From: Ensifer adhaerens
Lineage (GTDB): Bacteria > Pseudomonadota > Alphaproteobacteria > Rhizobiales > Rhizobiaceae
DNA length: 64,000 bases
Direction: 5' to 3'
NCBI RefSeq assembly: GCF_028993555.1
Contig: NZ_CP118610.1
Coordinates: 806,001 to 870,000 of the forward strand
Made by a program: the position numbers and the translations under genes
The notes under the pieces: generated by a model
Seen by the model: only the letters and a program-made list of their open reading frames with translations
What the model was told of the DNA's origin: nothing
The model's database searches: none
Shown here: piece by piece, positions 34,888 to 43,321 of the stretch
How the letters are laid out: the number at the start of each line of letters is the position of its first letter
Numbering within the stretch: the stretch's first letter is position 1

Positions 34888-34931
34888 CTACAGCGCCGCG
34901 CGCCTTATCAGGCGCGCAAAGGTCGCTGTAG
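34888..34931. repeat. Palindromic mosaic module between nadA and nadB
   Basis: This is the second module of the mosaic element alone, in reverse orientation relative to 16618-16661, with three differences over 44 bases by eye. The ends CTACAG/CTGTAG and inner arms GCGCGCC/GGCGCGC give a strong hairpin. It fills the 111-base nadA-nadB gap and would be part of the operon mRNA. Confidence 0.82.
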
Positions 34932-34971
34932 AATATGGAAACTCTGCATGCGCGTTGGAGGAGAATGAAAC

Positions 34972-36570
34972 ATGCTGACCGACCATTTTCGCCCGCAATC
35001 CTTCAACGGGATTGACGACATCGTCATCGTCGGCGGCGGCCTGGCCGGGCTCTTCTGCGCGCTGAAGCTGAGCCCGAGGCCGGTGACGATCCTGGCCGCC
35101 GCGCCGATCGGCCATGGTGCCTCGTCAGCCTGGGCGCAAGGCGGCATCGCCGCTGCCATGAGCCCGGGCGACACCTTCGAGAAACATGTCGCCGACACGC
35201 TCGCTGCTGGCGCCGGCATCGTCGACGAGAAGATGACGCGCATGATGGTGGCCGAAGGCCCGGCGCGTATCCATGACCTGCTCGAATATGGCGTGCCTTT
35301 CGACCGCGACCTTGAAGGCAAACTGCTGCTCTCGCGCGAAGCGGCGCATTCCGAACGTCGCATCGTCCGCGTCAAGGGTGACATGGCCGGCAAGGCGATC
35401 ATGGAAGCATTGATCGCAGCGGTCCGCAAGACGCCGTCGATCCGCGTGATCGAAGGTTACGTCGTCGAGGAACTCGTGCGCGAGGGCCGGTTCATCTCAG
35501 GCGTCATCGCGAGGCCCGATGCCGGACAGTCGAAGAAGCGCGTCTCGTTTCCGGCGCGCGCCGTCGTGCTCTGCTCCGGCGGCGTGGGTCACCTCTATGC
35601 CGTCACCACCAATCCGTGGGAAGCCTGCGGGCAGGGGGTAGGCATGGCCGCCCGCGCCGGCGCAATCATCGCCGATCCTGAATTCGTGCAGTTCCACCCG
35701 ACGGCGATCAACATCGGCAAGGATCCGGCGCCGCTTGCGACCGAGGCTCTGCGTGGTGATGGTGCTCATCTCCTGAATGCCGCCGGTCATCGCTTCATGC
35801 TCGACATCCATCCCGACGGCGAACTCGCGCCACGCGACATCGTTTCCCGCGGGGTTTACGCTGAGGTCCAGGCCGGGCGCGGCGCTTTTCTCGATTGCAC
35901 CAAGGCGGTGGGCAAGCATTTCCCCGAAATGTTCCCGACCGTCTATGCCTCGTGCATGGCCGCCGGTATCGACCCGGTGACGCAGCCGATCCCGGTGGTC
36001 CCGGCGGTCCACTATCACATGGGCGGCGTGCTCACTGATGCCGAAGGTCGCACCTCGATCGATGGTCTCTGGGCTGCTGGCGAGGTCACTTCGACCGGGG
36101 TGCATGGCGCCAACCGCCTCGCCTCCAACTCGCTGCTCGAAGCGGTCGTCTTTGCCGCGCGCATCGCCGAAAACATCAAGGGGACGCTGCCGACGCCGCA
36201 GCTCACCGAATGGGGCGACAATGCCGGTGAGAACGACGATCCGGTGACCGTCGAAGACAGCCCGCAGCTCAAGGTTCTACGCCAGGTCATGAGCGATTGC
36301 GTCGGCGTGATCCGCACCCGCGAGAGCCTGATGAAGGCGATCCGGGAGATCGCGGTGCTCGAGCGCGAAAACGGCCGTATGCGCTTCACCAACATCATCA
36401 CGACCGCCAAACTGATTGCTGTTGGCGCACTTCGTCGCACGGAAAGCCGCGGCGGCCACTTCCGCGCCGATTGCCCTTCGGAGCGGCCGGAATGGCGCCG
36501 ACGCACCTATCTGACGCTCGCCGACGCCAATCGCTTGGCTCAGGAGCTGGCAGAGACAGAAGCGGCGTAA
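34972..36570 (+). CDS. nadB: L-aspartate oxidase
   Basis: NadB oxidises aspartate to iminoaspartate, the substrate of NadA. The 532-residue flavoprotein has the N-terminal FAD motif [18 protein letters not shown], the [15 protein letters not shown] segment, and the family active-site region [26 protein letters not shown] with [17 protein letters not shown]. The ribosome binding site GGAGGAG precedes the ATG. It is the second gene of nadABC. Confidence 0.96.
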   Translation: MLTDHFRPQSFNGIDDIVIVGGGLAGLFCALKLSPRPVTILAAAPIGHGASSAWAQGGIAAAMSPGDTFEKHVADTLAAGAGIVDEKMTRMMVAEGPARIHDLLEYGVPFDRDLEGKLLLSREAAHSERRIVRVKGDMAGKAIMEALIAAVRKTPSIRVIEGYVVEELVREGRFISGVIARPDAGQSKKRVSFPARAVVLCSGGVGHLYAVTTNPWEACGQGVGMAARAGAIIADPEFVQFHPTAINIGKDPAPLATEALRGDGAHLLNAAGHRFMLDIHPDGELAPRDIVSRGVYAEVQAGRGAFLDCTKAVGKHFPEMFPTVYASCMAAGIDPVTQPIPVVPAVHYHMGGVLTDAEGRTSIDGLWAAGEVTSTGVHGANRLASNSLLEAVVFAARIAENIKGTLPTPQLTEWGDNAGENDDPVTVEDSPQLKVLRQVMSDCVGVIRTRESLMKAIREIAVLERENGRMRFTNIITTAKLIAVGALRRTESRGGHFRADCPSERPEWRRRTYLTLADANRLAQELAETEAA

Positions 36571-36621
36571 GCGTGGCCGACATTGTCGGCCACCATTAAT
36601 TGAAAATCAGGACCAGTAACC

Positions 36622-37530
36622 ATGACCGCAGCCCTCCGCCCTGAATTGCCCGCACTGATGATCGAGGACCAGGTGCGTGCCGCGCTGATCGAGGATCTCG
36701 GCCGCGCCGGAGACATCACCACGCTCTCGACGATCGGGCCGGACCTGACGGCAACGGCAGGCATGAATGCGCGCGATCCCGGCGTCGTTGCCGGACTGGA
36801 TCTGGCCCGGGCGGCTTTTCGCCTGGTTGATCCGTCGATCCGCTTCGAAGCACTGGTTGCCGATGGCGACCGGGTGGCGCCGGGTGCGGCGATCGCCCGC
36901 ATCTCCGGCCGCGCCCGCGGGCTGCTGTCGGCCGAGCGCGTCGGCCTGAACTTCCTGATGCATCTCTCGGGCATTGCCACCTACACGGCGAAATTCGCCG
37001 ACGAGATCGCCCATACGCGCGCCAAAGTCTGCTGCACCCGCAAGACCATCCCGGGCCTGCGCGCGCTCGAGAAGTATGCCGTGCGCCTCGGTGGCGGCTC
37101 CAACCACCGTTACGGGCTCGATGACGCGGTGCTGATCAAGGACAACCACATCGCCGTTTCCGGTGGTGTTGCGAGCGCCGTCCACGCGGCGCGCGCCTAT
37201 TGCGGCCATCTCGTCAAGATCGAGATCGAGGTCGACGGTCTCGATCAGATGCGAGAGGCGCTGACTGCCCAGCCCGACGTCATCATGCTCGACAACATGG
37301 GGCCGGAGTTGCTGCGCGAAGCCGTCGCCGTCAACCAGGCGTTCTGGCAGCTTTCCACCGATGCCTACGCGCTCGACGCCCGCCGGACCCGGCTCGAGGC
37401 CTCCGGCAACGTCAAGATCGATACGGTGCGGGCGATTGCCGAAAGCGGTGTCGATTACATCTCGACTTCAAAGATCACCATGGCGGCTCCAACGCTCGAC
37501 ATTGGCCTCGATGTGGTGATCAACCGGTAA
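36622..37530 (+). CDS. nadC: Nicotinate-nucleotide pyrophosphorylase (carboxylating)
   Basis: NadC (quinolinate phosphoribosyltransferase) converts quinolinate and PRPP to nicotinate mononucleotide. The 302-residue product has the family segments LNFLMHLSGIATYT, CCTRKTIPGLRALEKYAVRLGGGSNHRYGLDDAVLIKDNH and IEIEVDGLDQ, with the final ISTSKITMAAPTLDIGLD. It follows nadB by 51 bases and completes the de novo pathway. Confidence 0.96.
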   Translation: MTAALRPELPALMIEDQVRAALIEDLGRAGDITTLSTIGPDLTATAGMNARDPGVVAGLDLARAAFRLVDPSIRFEALVADGDRVAPGAAIARISGRARGLLSAERVGLNFLMHLSGIATYTAKFADEIAHTRAKVCCTRKTIPGLRALEKYAVRLGGGSNHRYGLDDAVLIKDNHIAVSGGVASAVHAARAYCGHLVKIEIEVDGLDQMREALTAQPDVIMLDNMGPELLREAVAVNQAFWQLSTDAYALDARRTRLEASGNVKIDTVRAIAESGVDYISTSKITMAAPTLDIGLDVVINR

Positions 37531-37550
37531 CGCCAAGCTCACCCAGCGCG

Positions 37551-37796
37551 TTATCTCTGCATGATGAACGGGCAGGCGAAGCGCTCGCCCACGGTGATCT
37601 GCGTTCCGCAATCGTAGCGGCAGGTCTTGAATTGCCCGTTCGTGTCCTGGCTGTTGAGATTGCAGATCGAGTTCTGCGGCTGCATGCCGCCGCCCTGCTG
37701 GTTCTTGAAGTAGTCGGGCATCTTTGGCTTCTCGTCGATACCCGACTGGGGCGAGGTGCCGAGCAGCGACGTCAGCAGGGTCAGTGCGAGCAGCAT
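37551..37796 (-). CDS. Small exported cysteine-containing protein, unknown
   Basis: ATG 37796 has a GGAGGT ribosome binding site six bases upstream and gives 81 residues. The N-terminus (MLLALTLLTSLLGTSPQ) is hydrophobic, and the mature part has three cysteines in ICNLN, KTCRYDCG and a fourth in RFACPFI, suggesting disulfides in the periplasm. A longer frame starts at 37874 but without a good ribosome binding site. It is convergent with nadC. Similar small proteins occur in rhizobia, but no function is known to me. Confidence 0.7.
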   Translation of the reverse strand: MLLALTLLTSLLGTSPQSGIDEKPKMPDYFKNQQGGGMQPQNSICNLNSQDTNGQFKTCRYDCGTQITVGERFACPFIMQR

Positions 37797-37945
37797 GGTT
37801 GTCACCTCCGTCATGGGCAGTGCGGAAGCTGAACCCATTCGCACCGCGATGGACGCGTCCCGTACCCGCGTCATGGCCTAGAATGTAGTGCGATTTGCGC
37901 GATCTGTTAGACGTAGCGCCGATTTTCGACAGCCGGCATCCGCAA

Positions 37946-38914
37946 TCATCGCCCGCCAACCTTGAGGCCCGGGGCAGGGCGCTCGTCGAGGATCTGGCGT
38001 CGGAAGCGGAAGAGGGCGGCCGGGCGCCCGCCGGTGGACGAAAGCGTCATGCCTGTGGGTTCCACCAGCTCCGCGCCCTCGACGAGGCGGCGGAAATTCT
38101 GCTTGTGCAGGTGGCGGCCGGAGATCGCTTCGACAGTCGCCTGCAGATCTGTCAGCGTGAACTCCGGTGGCATCAGTTCGAAGACGACCGGCCGGTACTT
38201 GAGCTTTCCGCGCAGACGCGCAATGGCGGTTGCGACGATGCGGCGGTGGTCATGGCGCATCGCCTGGCCGACGGTCAGCACGTCGTGGCCGTTGCCATGG
38301 CCGTCGAGCACCGCTTCGGGCACGAGCCCGGCCTCGTAGAGCAGCTCGTAACGCTCCAGTACGCGCTCCTCGTCCCAGGGAAAATCGTCGAGACCAAATG
38401 CCAGGCGAATGCGCGCCCGACGACGGGCGATCCGGGCGGCCTGTTCTTCGCCGGTGGCGCCCGTCTCCCAGCGGGCTAGCCCCGGCAGGATTACCTGATC
38501 GAGGACTGCCGGGCGGCCCTGCCGCCAGTCCTCCCAGGGCAGGTAGCCGTACCAGTCGCGCCAATGCGCGCCGGCTTCGGTGAGCCGCTCGGTGTTTTCG
38601 GCGTCGGTCCTGGTCAGTGCCAGATAGCCGACCGAGACCATGTGCTTGCCTTCTTCGCCCGGAAGCCGTTGCCGGCCGCGGTCGCCGAAGGTGTAGAGCT
38701 GCTCGATATAGCCGAGCTTGAGCGCCGTGCGCTTTTCGACGCGATCGCGCAGGCTCGTTTCGAAGGTCCGATGGCGCGCCGGATCAAAGGGGCCGAAAGG
38801 CAGGCTGTCGCGCGCGTCGCCGTCGGTTTCGATGACGGCGAGAATCCGTGGACTGCGCTGAACGACGGCTACGATCGCCGCATTGAGGCCGATTTCAACG
38901 GTCGTCGGCTGCAT
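37946..38914 (-). CDS. nadQ: NUDIX-domain winged-helix regulator, probable NadQ
   Basis: The 322-residue product joins an N-terminal NUDIX-like domain (LNAAIVAVVQRSPRILAVIE, then an altered NUDIX box region) to a C-terminal winged-helix part (FELMPPEFTLTDLQATVEAISGRHLHKQNFRR). This is the layout of the COG4111 family, which includes NadQ, the predicted repressor of nadABC in alphaproteobacteria. The catalytic NUDIX box GX5EX7REUXEEXGU is not intact, fitting a sensor role. ATG 38914 lies one base after the stop of the phosphatase gene, so it is last in a four-gene operon. The name rests on family, context and the nadA operator. Confidence 0.7.
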   Translation of the reverse strand: MQPTTVEIGLNAAIVAVVQRSPRILAVIETDGDARDSLPFGPFDPARHRTFETSLRDRVEKRTALKLGYIEQLYTFGDRGRQRLPGEEGKHMVSVGYLALTRTDAENTERLTEAGAHWRDWYGYLPWEDWRQGRPAVLDQVILPGLARWETGATGEEQAARIARRRARIRLAFGLDDFPWDEERVLERYELLYEAGLVPEAVLDGHGNGHDVLTVGQAMRHDHRRIVATAIARLRGKLKYRPVVFELMPPEFTLTDLQATVEAISGRHLHKQNFRRLVEGAELVEPTGMTLSSTGGRPAALFRFRRQILDERPAPGLKVGGR

Positions 38915-38915
38915 C

Positions 38916-39455
38916 TCAATCGGCAACGGCTGCTCCCTCGGCAAGAAGCGGCAGAACGAAGGGCGCGTTGCCGTCGGTGTCGGCACCTCGGCCGATCCCG
39001 CGGACGGCGGCGAGCAGCCGCCCGTTTCGCTGAAGTACGGCATCGCCGATCTCCACGAGCCGGGAGTTCGGGGTTGCGAAGGGAGAGGCCTGTCGCAGTC
39101 GCTCTACGAGCGCGATGTCGTCCTGGTCTGGATCAGCCGCAAGAGCCGCGATGAGCGCGGCCGCGGGCGAACGCGAAACGCCCATCCAGCAATGGACGAG
39201 CAACGGCCGCGCGCGATCCCAGTCTCGTGCGAAGGCGACGATCTGCCGGACATGATCCTCCTGCGGCGCGATGAGGTCGCCGGTGCCGGCAAAGGTGATG
39301 TCGTTCATGCCGAGCGTCAGATGCCGCGCCTTGGCGATCACGCCGGGGCGATGAAAGTCCTGGCCCTTGGCGACAAGGCTGATCATCTCGGTGCAGCCAT
39401 GGCGGACGGCCATTTCGGCAATGCGGGCAAGCGGCGATACGACGATACGGGGCAT
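38916..39455 (-). CDS. Tyrosine/dual-specificity phosphatase family protein
   Basis: The 179-residue product carries the phosphatase P-loop H88-C89-WMGVS-R95, the HCX5R motif of cysteine-dependent phosphatases. An upstream acidic loop (GMNDIT) might provide the general acid. It is compact and has no membrane segment. Its start is one base after the HD gene stop, and its stop is one base before the next start, so translation is coupled on both sides. The substrate, protein or small phosphate ester, is unknown. Confidence 0.84.
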   Translation of the reverse strand: MPRIVVSPLARIAEMAVRHGCTEMISLVAKGQDFHRPGVIAKARHLTLGMNDITFAGTGDLIAPQEDHVRQIVAFARDWDRARPLLVHCWMGVSRSPAAALIAALAADPDQDDIALVERLRQASPFATPNSRLVEIGDAVLQRNGRLLAAVRGIGRGADTDGNAPFVLPLLAEGAAVAD

Positions 39456-39456
39456 G

Positions 39457-40065
39457 TCAGATTTCCGCGCGCGCCGGCAGGCGCTCAGCTTCCAGAACCT
39501 GGAAGCGTTCCGTGAACAGCCGTTGCGCCTCGACGGCCGGCAAGGGGTCGATCAACAGCGTTTCGCGGGTAATGCCGCGCGGTTGGCCGAAGAACTTGCG
39601 CGCCTCCTCCACGGAAAAGCCAGCAAGCACGGTCGCTTCGAAATAGGCAGCCACATGGTCGGCCTTCTTGATGCGATCCTTCAATTCCTTAGAACAATGC
39701 GCCGGCAGGCCGAAGCGCAGGTGGATGGCGCTTTCGAGCCGCTTTTCCACCGACTTGTAGCCGCCGCCGACCACTGCCTTGAACGGCGAGATCATGTCGC
39801 CGATCACGTATTCCGGCGCGTCATGCAGGAGCGCCAGCAGGCAATCGTCGGTGCTGCATTTGTTGCTGCGGCGAAAGATGTCTTCGACCATCAGGCTGTG
39901 TTGTGCCACCGAAAAAGCGTGGTCGCCGGCGGTCTGGCCGTTCCAGCGCGCAACGCGCGCAAGGCCATGGGCGATATCGCTGATCTCGACGTCGAGGGGC
40001 GACGGGTCGAGCAAGTCGAGCCGACGGCCGGAAAGCATGCGCTGCCAGGCGCGGGTCGTCGTCAC
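39457..40065 (-). CDS. HD domain protein, YfbR-like nucleotidase
   Basis: The 202-residue product shows H56 in VAQHSLMV, the HDAPEYVIGD motif (H81-D82, D90) and KKADHVAAYFE. This is the arrangement of YfbR/HDDC2 5'-deoxynucleotidases, which remove phosphate from nucleoside monophosphates. I chose the GTG at 40065 because it overlaps the ygfZ stop (GTGA) and has GAGG seven bases before it; an in-frame ATG at 40110 lies inside ygfZ. The substrate is inferred from family only. Confidence 0.84.
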   Translation of the reverse strand: MTTTRAWQRMLSGRRLDLLDPSPLDVEISDIAHGLARVARWNGQTAGDHAFSVAQHSLMVEDIFRRSNKCSTDDCLLALLHDAPEYVIGDMISPFKAVVGGGYKSVEKRLESAIHLRFGLPAHCSKELKDRIKKADHVAAYFEATVLAGFSVEEARKFFGQPRGITRETLLIDPLPAVEAQRLFTERFQVLEAERLPARAEI

Positions 40066-40910
40066 GCGCTTGCCTCGTCGGCGCTTGTCGGGAAGGTGAG
40101 CCCGGTCCATTCGGGCAGAACCAATCTCACCGGCACCTCGCCGGCAAGCAACGGAACATCGTGGGCCATGGCTTCGCCGGCCTTGTCGATGCGCACGATC
40201 GCGAGTGCCGACCTGCCTTGAACCGTGCCCAGTGTGCCGATGGCCTTGCCGTCGGCCGTGATCGTCGTTCCCGTTGGGGGAAGCGCGGTTTCAGCTGCAA
40301 CAATCACTATCCGGCGCCGCGGCGTGCTGCGGTGCTGCATGCGCGACACCACTTCCTGGCCGACGTAACAGCCCTTCTTGAAGGAAAGGCCGCCGTTCTT
40401 GTCGAGGAGCACGTCATGCGGAAAAGCATCTTGTGCCGCATAATCACTGCCGGCACTCGCGATACCCGCTGCGATGCGAAGCCGCTCGAGTTCTTCGACG
40501 CCTGCCGTATCGCCGGCTGCATCGCTATAAGCGCGAAAGAGTGCTATCCCCGCCTTCTCGAACCGGTGATCCCGGTAGGCGCCATCGGGTGCGGCTTCGT
40601 CAAATATCACGGTGACGGCGGCCGATGTATCGATCGAAAGGTTCACCGCCGAGCGAAGCTTGTACATCGCCAGACGCTTGAGCAGCGCTTCCACCTGTTC
40701 GCGTGCGGTCTCCAGCCTAAGGCCGTCACCGTCACGGGAGATCATGAAGTCGAACAGGATCTTGCCCTGCGGCGTGAGCAAGGCGCCGGGACGCGCTTCG
40801 TCGGGCGCCAGCGCGTCGAGATCGGTGGTGATCAATCCCTGGAGGAGATCTTCCGCGTCCTTGCCGGAGACGGCGACAATCGCGCGGTCGTCGAGGCGAA
40901 CTCTGGGCAT
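40062..40910 (-). CDS. ygfZ: Folate-binding protein YgfZ
   Basis: YgfZ is related to glycine cleavage T-protein. It uses tetrahydrofolate and supports iron-sulfur enzymes and tRNA modification. The 282-residue product has the family motif KKGCYVGQEVVSRMQHR, with the conserved cysteine, and the N-terminal GKDAEDLLQGLITTDL. It is the first gene of a four-gene minus-strand set (HD protein, phosphatase, NadQ-like) with overlapping or single-base junctions. Confidence 0.93.
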   Translation of the reverse strand: MPRVRLDDRAIVAVSGKDAEDLLQGLITTDLDALAPDEARPGALLTPQGKILFDFMISRDGDGLRLETAREQVEALLKRLAMYKLRSAVNLSIDTSAAVTVIFDEAAPDGAYRDHRFEKAGIALFRAYSDAAGDTAGVEELERLRIAAGIASAGSDYAAQDAFPHDVLLDKNGGLSFKKGCYVGQEVVSRMQHRSTPRRRIVIVAAETALPPTGTTITADGKAIGTLGTVQGRSALAIVRIDKAGEAMAHDVPLLAGEVPVRLVLPEWTGLTFPTSADEASA

Positions 40911-40955
40911 CGTTCGAATCCTGCTCGGCGGGGTGGGAACCCGCTCTAACCTAGA

Positions 40956-40999
40956 GCATTTCCGCCAACACTACGTAGAGGTCTTGTGTCCGGAAATGC
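40956..40999. repeat. 9-bp inverted repeat upstream of ygfZ
   Basis: GCATTTCCG (40956-40964) and CGGAAATGC (40991-40999) flank 26 bases that contain the small palindrome CTACGTAG. It lies in the 205-base gap between ygfZ and the next gene, about 46 bases before the ygfZ start. It may be an intergenic repeat or an operator. Confidence 0.4.
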
Positions 41000-41115
41000 G
41001 TACAACAAACACCGATCACGTCGGCAGTCCCAGTCGACTCGAGCGGGCACCGTCGCGATCTCTCGGCGAAGAGGTAGGATGTTCGGAGAAGATCGGCAAG
41101 CTCGGTCGCCGGCGG

Positions 41116-41907
41116 TCAATCGCCGGCGATGAAGAATTTCCACTTTCCGTCCGGCATGATGCCGACGCGGTAGAAGTTGTAGCTGCCGAATTCTTCCATG
41201 TCGGCGAAATCGCCGGCCGTGACCAGCCGGAACAGGTCGACCTTCTCCGGTGCCGTCAGCGTTGAGAGCTTCTTTTCGGCGAAATAGGGCCAGACATAGG
41301 CTTCCTGCGGCGTACCCTTGTCCACCAGCACAAAACCGGTCGACAGAACGTCGAGCAGGATTGCCAAGATTTCGACACCTTCCTGATCGCCCGAAAGTCC
41401 CTTGAGAATAGCGACCGGGTCTTCGTCGCCGGTGACGCCGGTAACCTGGGTCTGGGTCGGGCCCTTGCCAAGCAGCGAGCGCAGGCGCTCGATGTCGCCG
41501 GAAGCAGCTGCCTCGACGATGAGCTCACGCATCCGTGCAACGGGCGCCGGTATTTTGGAAACGTCGGTCAGAACCTCGACAGGCCCGTCCGCCTCCGGCT
41601 CTTCGGCCGCGGGGGCCTCGTCCTTGGTGGCCGTCGCTGATTTGTTGATCAGCGGGTCGGGCATCGGAATTTCGAGCGGAAGCTTTTCTTCCTCGTCCGA
41701 CTCTTCCGCGACGGGTTCGGCCACAGGCGGTGCCGCCTTCTGGTCACCGGCAGCGGGCTGTTGGGCAGGAGCGGGCTGTTGCTCGCCCTGCAACTCGCTG
41801 AGAGCAAAGGCGGGAGAGAACGTTGCCGGGGCGGTCAAGGCGACACCGGCCAAAAGCAGCGTGGCGAGGCGAACCGGAACGGTCCGGTTTGCAAGATTCC
41901 GATGCAT
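41116..41907 (-). CDS. Exported protein of unknown function with proline/acid-rich linker
   Basis: The 263-residue product has a signal peptide (LATLLLAGVALTAPATFSPAFA, cleavage near residue 35). A low-complexity Pro/Ala/Glu region to about residue 115 follows, then a folded C-terminal part with DIERLRSLLGKGPTQT and AYVWPYFAEKKLSTLTAPEKVDLFRLV. It appears conserved in Rhizobiaceae, but I do not recognise a functional family. It follows a 98-residue gene by 15 bases on the same strand. Confidence 0.82.
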   Translation of the reverse strand: MHRNLANRTVPVRLATLLLAGVALTAPATFSPAFALSELQGEQQPAPAQQPAAGDQKAAPPVAEPVAEESDEEEKLPLEIPMPDPLINKSATATKDEAPAAEEPEADGPVEVLTDVSKIPAPVARMRELIVEAAASGDIERLRSLLGKGPTQTQVTGVTGDEDPVAILKGLSGDQEGVEILAILLDVLSTGFVLVDKGTPQEAYVWPYFAEKKLSTLTAPEKVDLFRLVTAGDFADMEEFGSYNFYRVGIMPDGKWKFFIAGD

Positions 41908-41922
41908 CGGGCAGTCCTGATA

Positions 41923-42219
41923 TTACTGAAGCGTGCGCTGGGGCGAGAATTCGCCGGCGAGGACGCGTTCGCGAAGCGAATTGAGCATCGCTTCCGCACC
42001 ATCTTCTCCATGAAGCCGAACGGTTTCCCGCATGGCGAGTGCGATGGCCGCATCGGCGATGATTTCCGGCTCGATACCATCAGCCATGCCGTCCGCCCAG
42101 GCCTCGCTCTGGTGTTCCAGCGCAGCCTGCATTTTCTCGTGGACGATCATGTCATCGATGTCGGTCAGGCTTGGTTCCATCATTCGTTCCATGCGACTTC
42201 CATTGTGCAAGCGGTTCAT
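41923..42219 (-). CDS. Conserved small protein, unknown function
   Basis: The 98-residue acidic, helical product contains LTDIDDMIVHEKMQAALEHQSEAWADGMADGIEPEIIADAAIALAM and no membrane segment or known domain. Starts at 42219 and 42192 (MERMMEPSL, preceded by GGAAG) are both possible. It is likely co-transcribed with the downstream 263-residue exported protein gene. Confidence 0.72.
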   Translation of the reverse strand: MNRLHNGSRMERMMEPSLTDIDDMIVHEKMQAALEHQSEAWADGMADGIEPEIIADAAIALAMRETVRLHGEDGAEAMLNSLRERVLAGEFSPQRTLQ

Positions 42220-42350
42220 TCTTTGGCCGTCCGGCTGAACTCCAACTGAACGACCGTGACGGACTCGCCACTTCTTACCACTCTCTTAACGAACTTAGCA
42301 GCCTTTTCCCGAAACGACACGGGGTCGTGAGAAAAGAGGTTAATTTATTG

Positions 42351-42803
42351 CTAATTTCCAAAGCGGGCGACGATTTCTGACGCAAGTGTTGCGCCTTCGG
42401 CACGATATCGCTCCTCCGCGACGATCGCCGGCCCCGTGCAGGCCGTATAAACAGAGGCAAAGGTGCGATACCCACGGTTGAAGGCGGCCGTCATTCTTTC
42501 ACGTCGTTTGACCTCGTCGGCCGTCTCCTTGTCGATCAGTTCCTGCATTGAACGGCGCCAGACATCCTCCGGCTCCTTGACGCAAAGGTTTCTGAGGTAG
42601 TGAACGGAGCCGAGGATTTCGGAAAGTCTTAGCAACCTCTGGTCGTAGGGAGTCGGTTTCTCTTCCACGACGGCAGGGGCAGGGGCTGCAGCCTCGGTGG
42701 TTGCCGTTTCTTTCGGCGGCGTTTTTTGCGCCGCCGCACCGGTGGCGGCCGTCAGCGCGAAGCCGGCAAGGGCAAGCCGCGCGAGGATCGGGGCAGTGAT
42801 CAT
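42351..42803 (-). CDS. TIGR02301 family exported protein
   Basis: The 150-residue product has a signal peptide (LARLALAGFALTAATGAAA) and a Pro/Ala/Glu-rich linker. A helical domain follows, with LLRLSEILGSVHYLRNLCV, MQELIDKE and FNRGYRTFASVYTACT, including two cysteines that could form a disulfide. This pattern fits the TIGR02301 family of alphaproteobacterial exported proteins with no known function. Its ATG overlaps the NUDIX gene stop (ATGA), so it is translated together with that enzyme. Confidence 0.83.
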   Translation of the reverse strand: MITAPILARLALAGFALTAATGAAAQKTPPKETATTEAAAPAPAVVEEKPTPYDQRLLRLSEILGSVHYLRNLCVKEPEDVWRRSMQELIDKETADEVKRRERMTAAFNRGYRTFASVYTACTGPAIVAEERYRAEGATLASEIVARFGN

Positions 42804-43261
42804 GGCTTCACCAAGCCCGAATTGACGGCGGTTTCAAGGCGGCGACCCGATTCGGTGTCGGTGTGCGCGAGCCTTTCCACGCATTCGCGCACGCTGTCGG
42901 GGATCGGCAAGGCAAAGATCTCGGCCGGCGTGAACCAGCCAAGGCCGGCCGCATCGTCGCTGGCTATGGCCACCGCGTCGGCACTCGCCTCGGCTCTGAA
43001 GACGGAAAGCAGGAAATGCCGTCCTTCCGATTCCTTGCCCGGCAGATCGTAGGTTTCGAACAGAACGGGGTCGCGGGCCGTGATGCCCGTCTCTTCCAGT
43101 AGCTCGCGAAGCGCAGTTTCGGCCGGCGTCTCCCCGGGCTCCGCCCGCCCACCGGGAAAGGCGTACATATCGGCCGACGGCGGATTGGCCCGCCGCACGA
43201 GCAGGTAACGGCCGTCGCGTTCGAGAATGACGGAGGAGGCGAGTTCAGGCTTGGTCGACAT
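42800..43261 (-). CDS. NUDIX hydrolase
   Basis: The 153-residue product carries an intact NUDIX box, GRAEPGETPAETALRELLEETGI, matching GX5EX7REUXEEXGU, so it should hydrolyse a nucleoside diphosphate linked to another group. The N-terminal ASSVILERDGRYLLVRR is a typical first strand pair. The substrate is unknown. It overlaps the TIGR02301 gene by four bases and is divergent from the SRAP gene, with 60 bases between starts. Confidence 0.9.
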   Translation of the reverse strand: MSTKPELASSVILERDGRYLLVRRANPPSADMYAFPGGRAEPGETPAETALRELLEETGITARDPVLFETYDLPGKESEGRHFLLSVFRAEASADAVAIASDDAAGLGWFTPAEIFALPIPDSVRECVERLAHTDTESGRRLETAVNSGLVKP

Positions 43262-43321
43262 CGGGAATCAAATTGCCTCGGTAACGTTGACCCATCCTAC
43301 GTGAAGTGCCACATCGATGTC

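Noticed and set aside
43301..43321. Longer SRAP start at 43301
   Set aside because: It would move the catalytic cysteine from position 2, which must be exposed after methionine removal.
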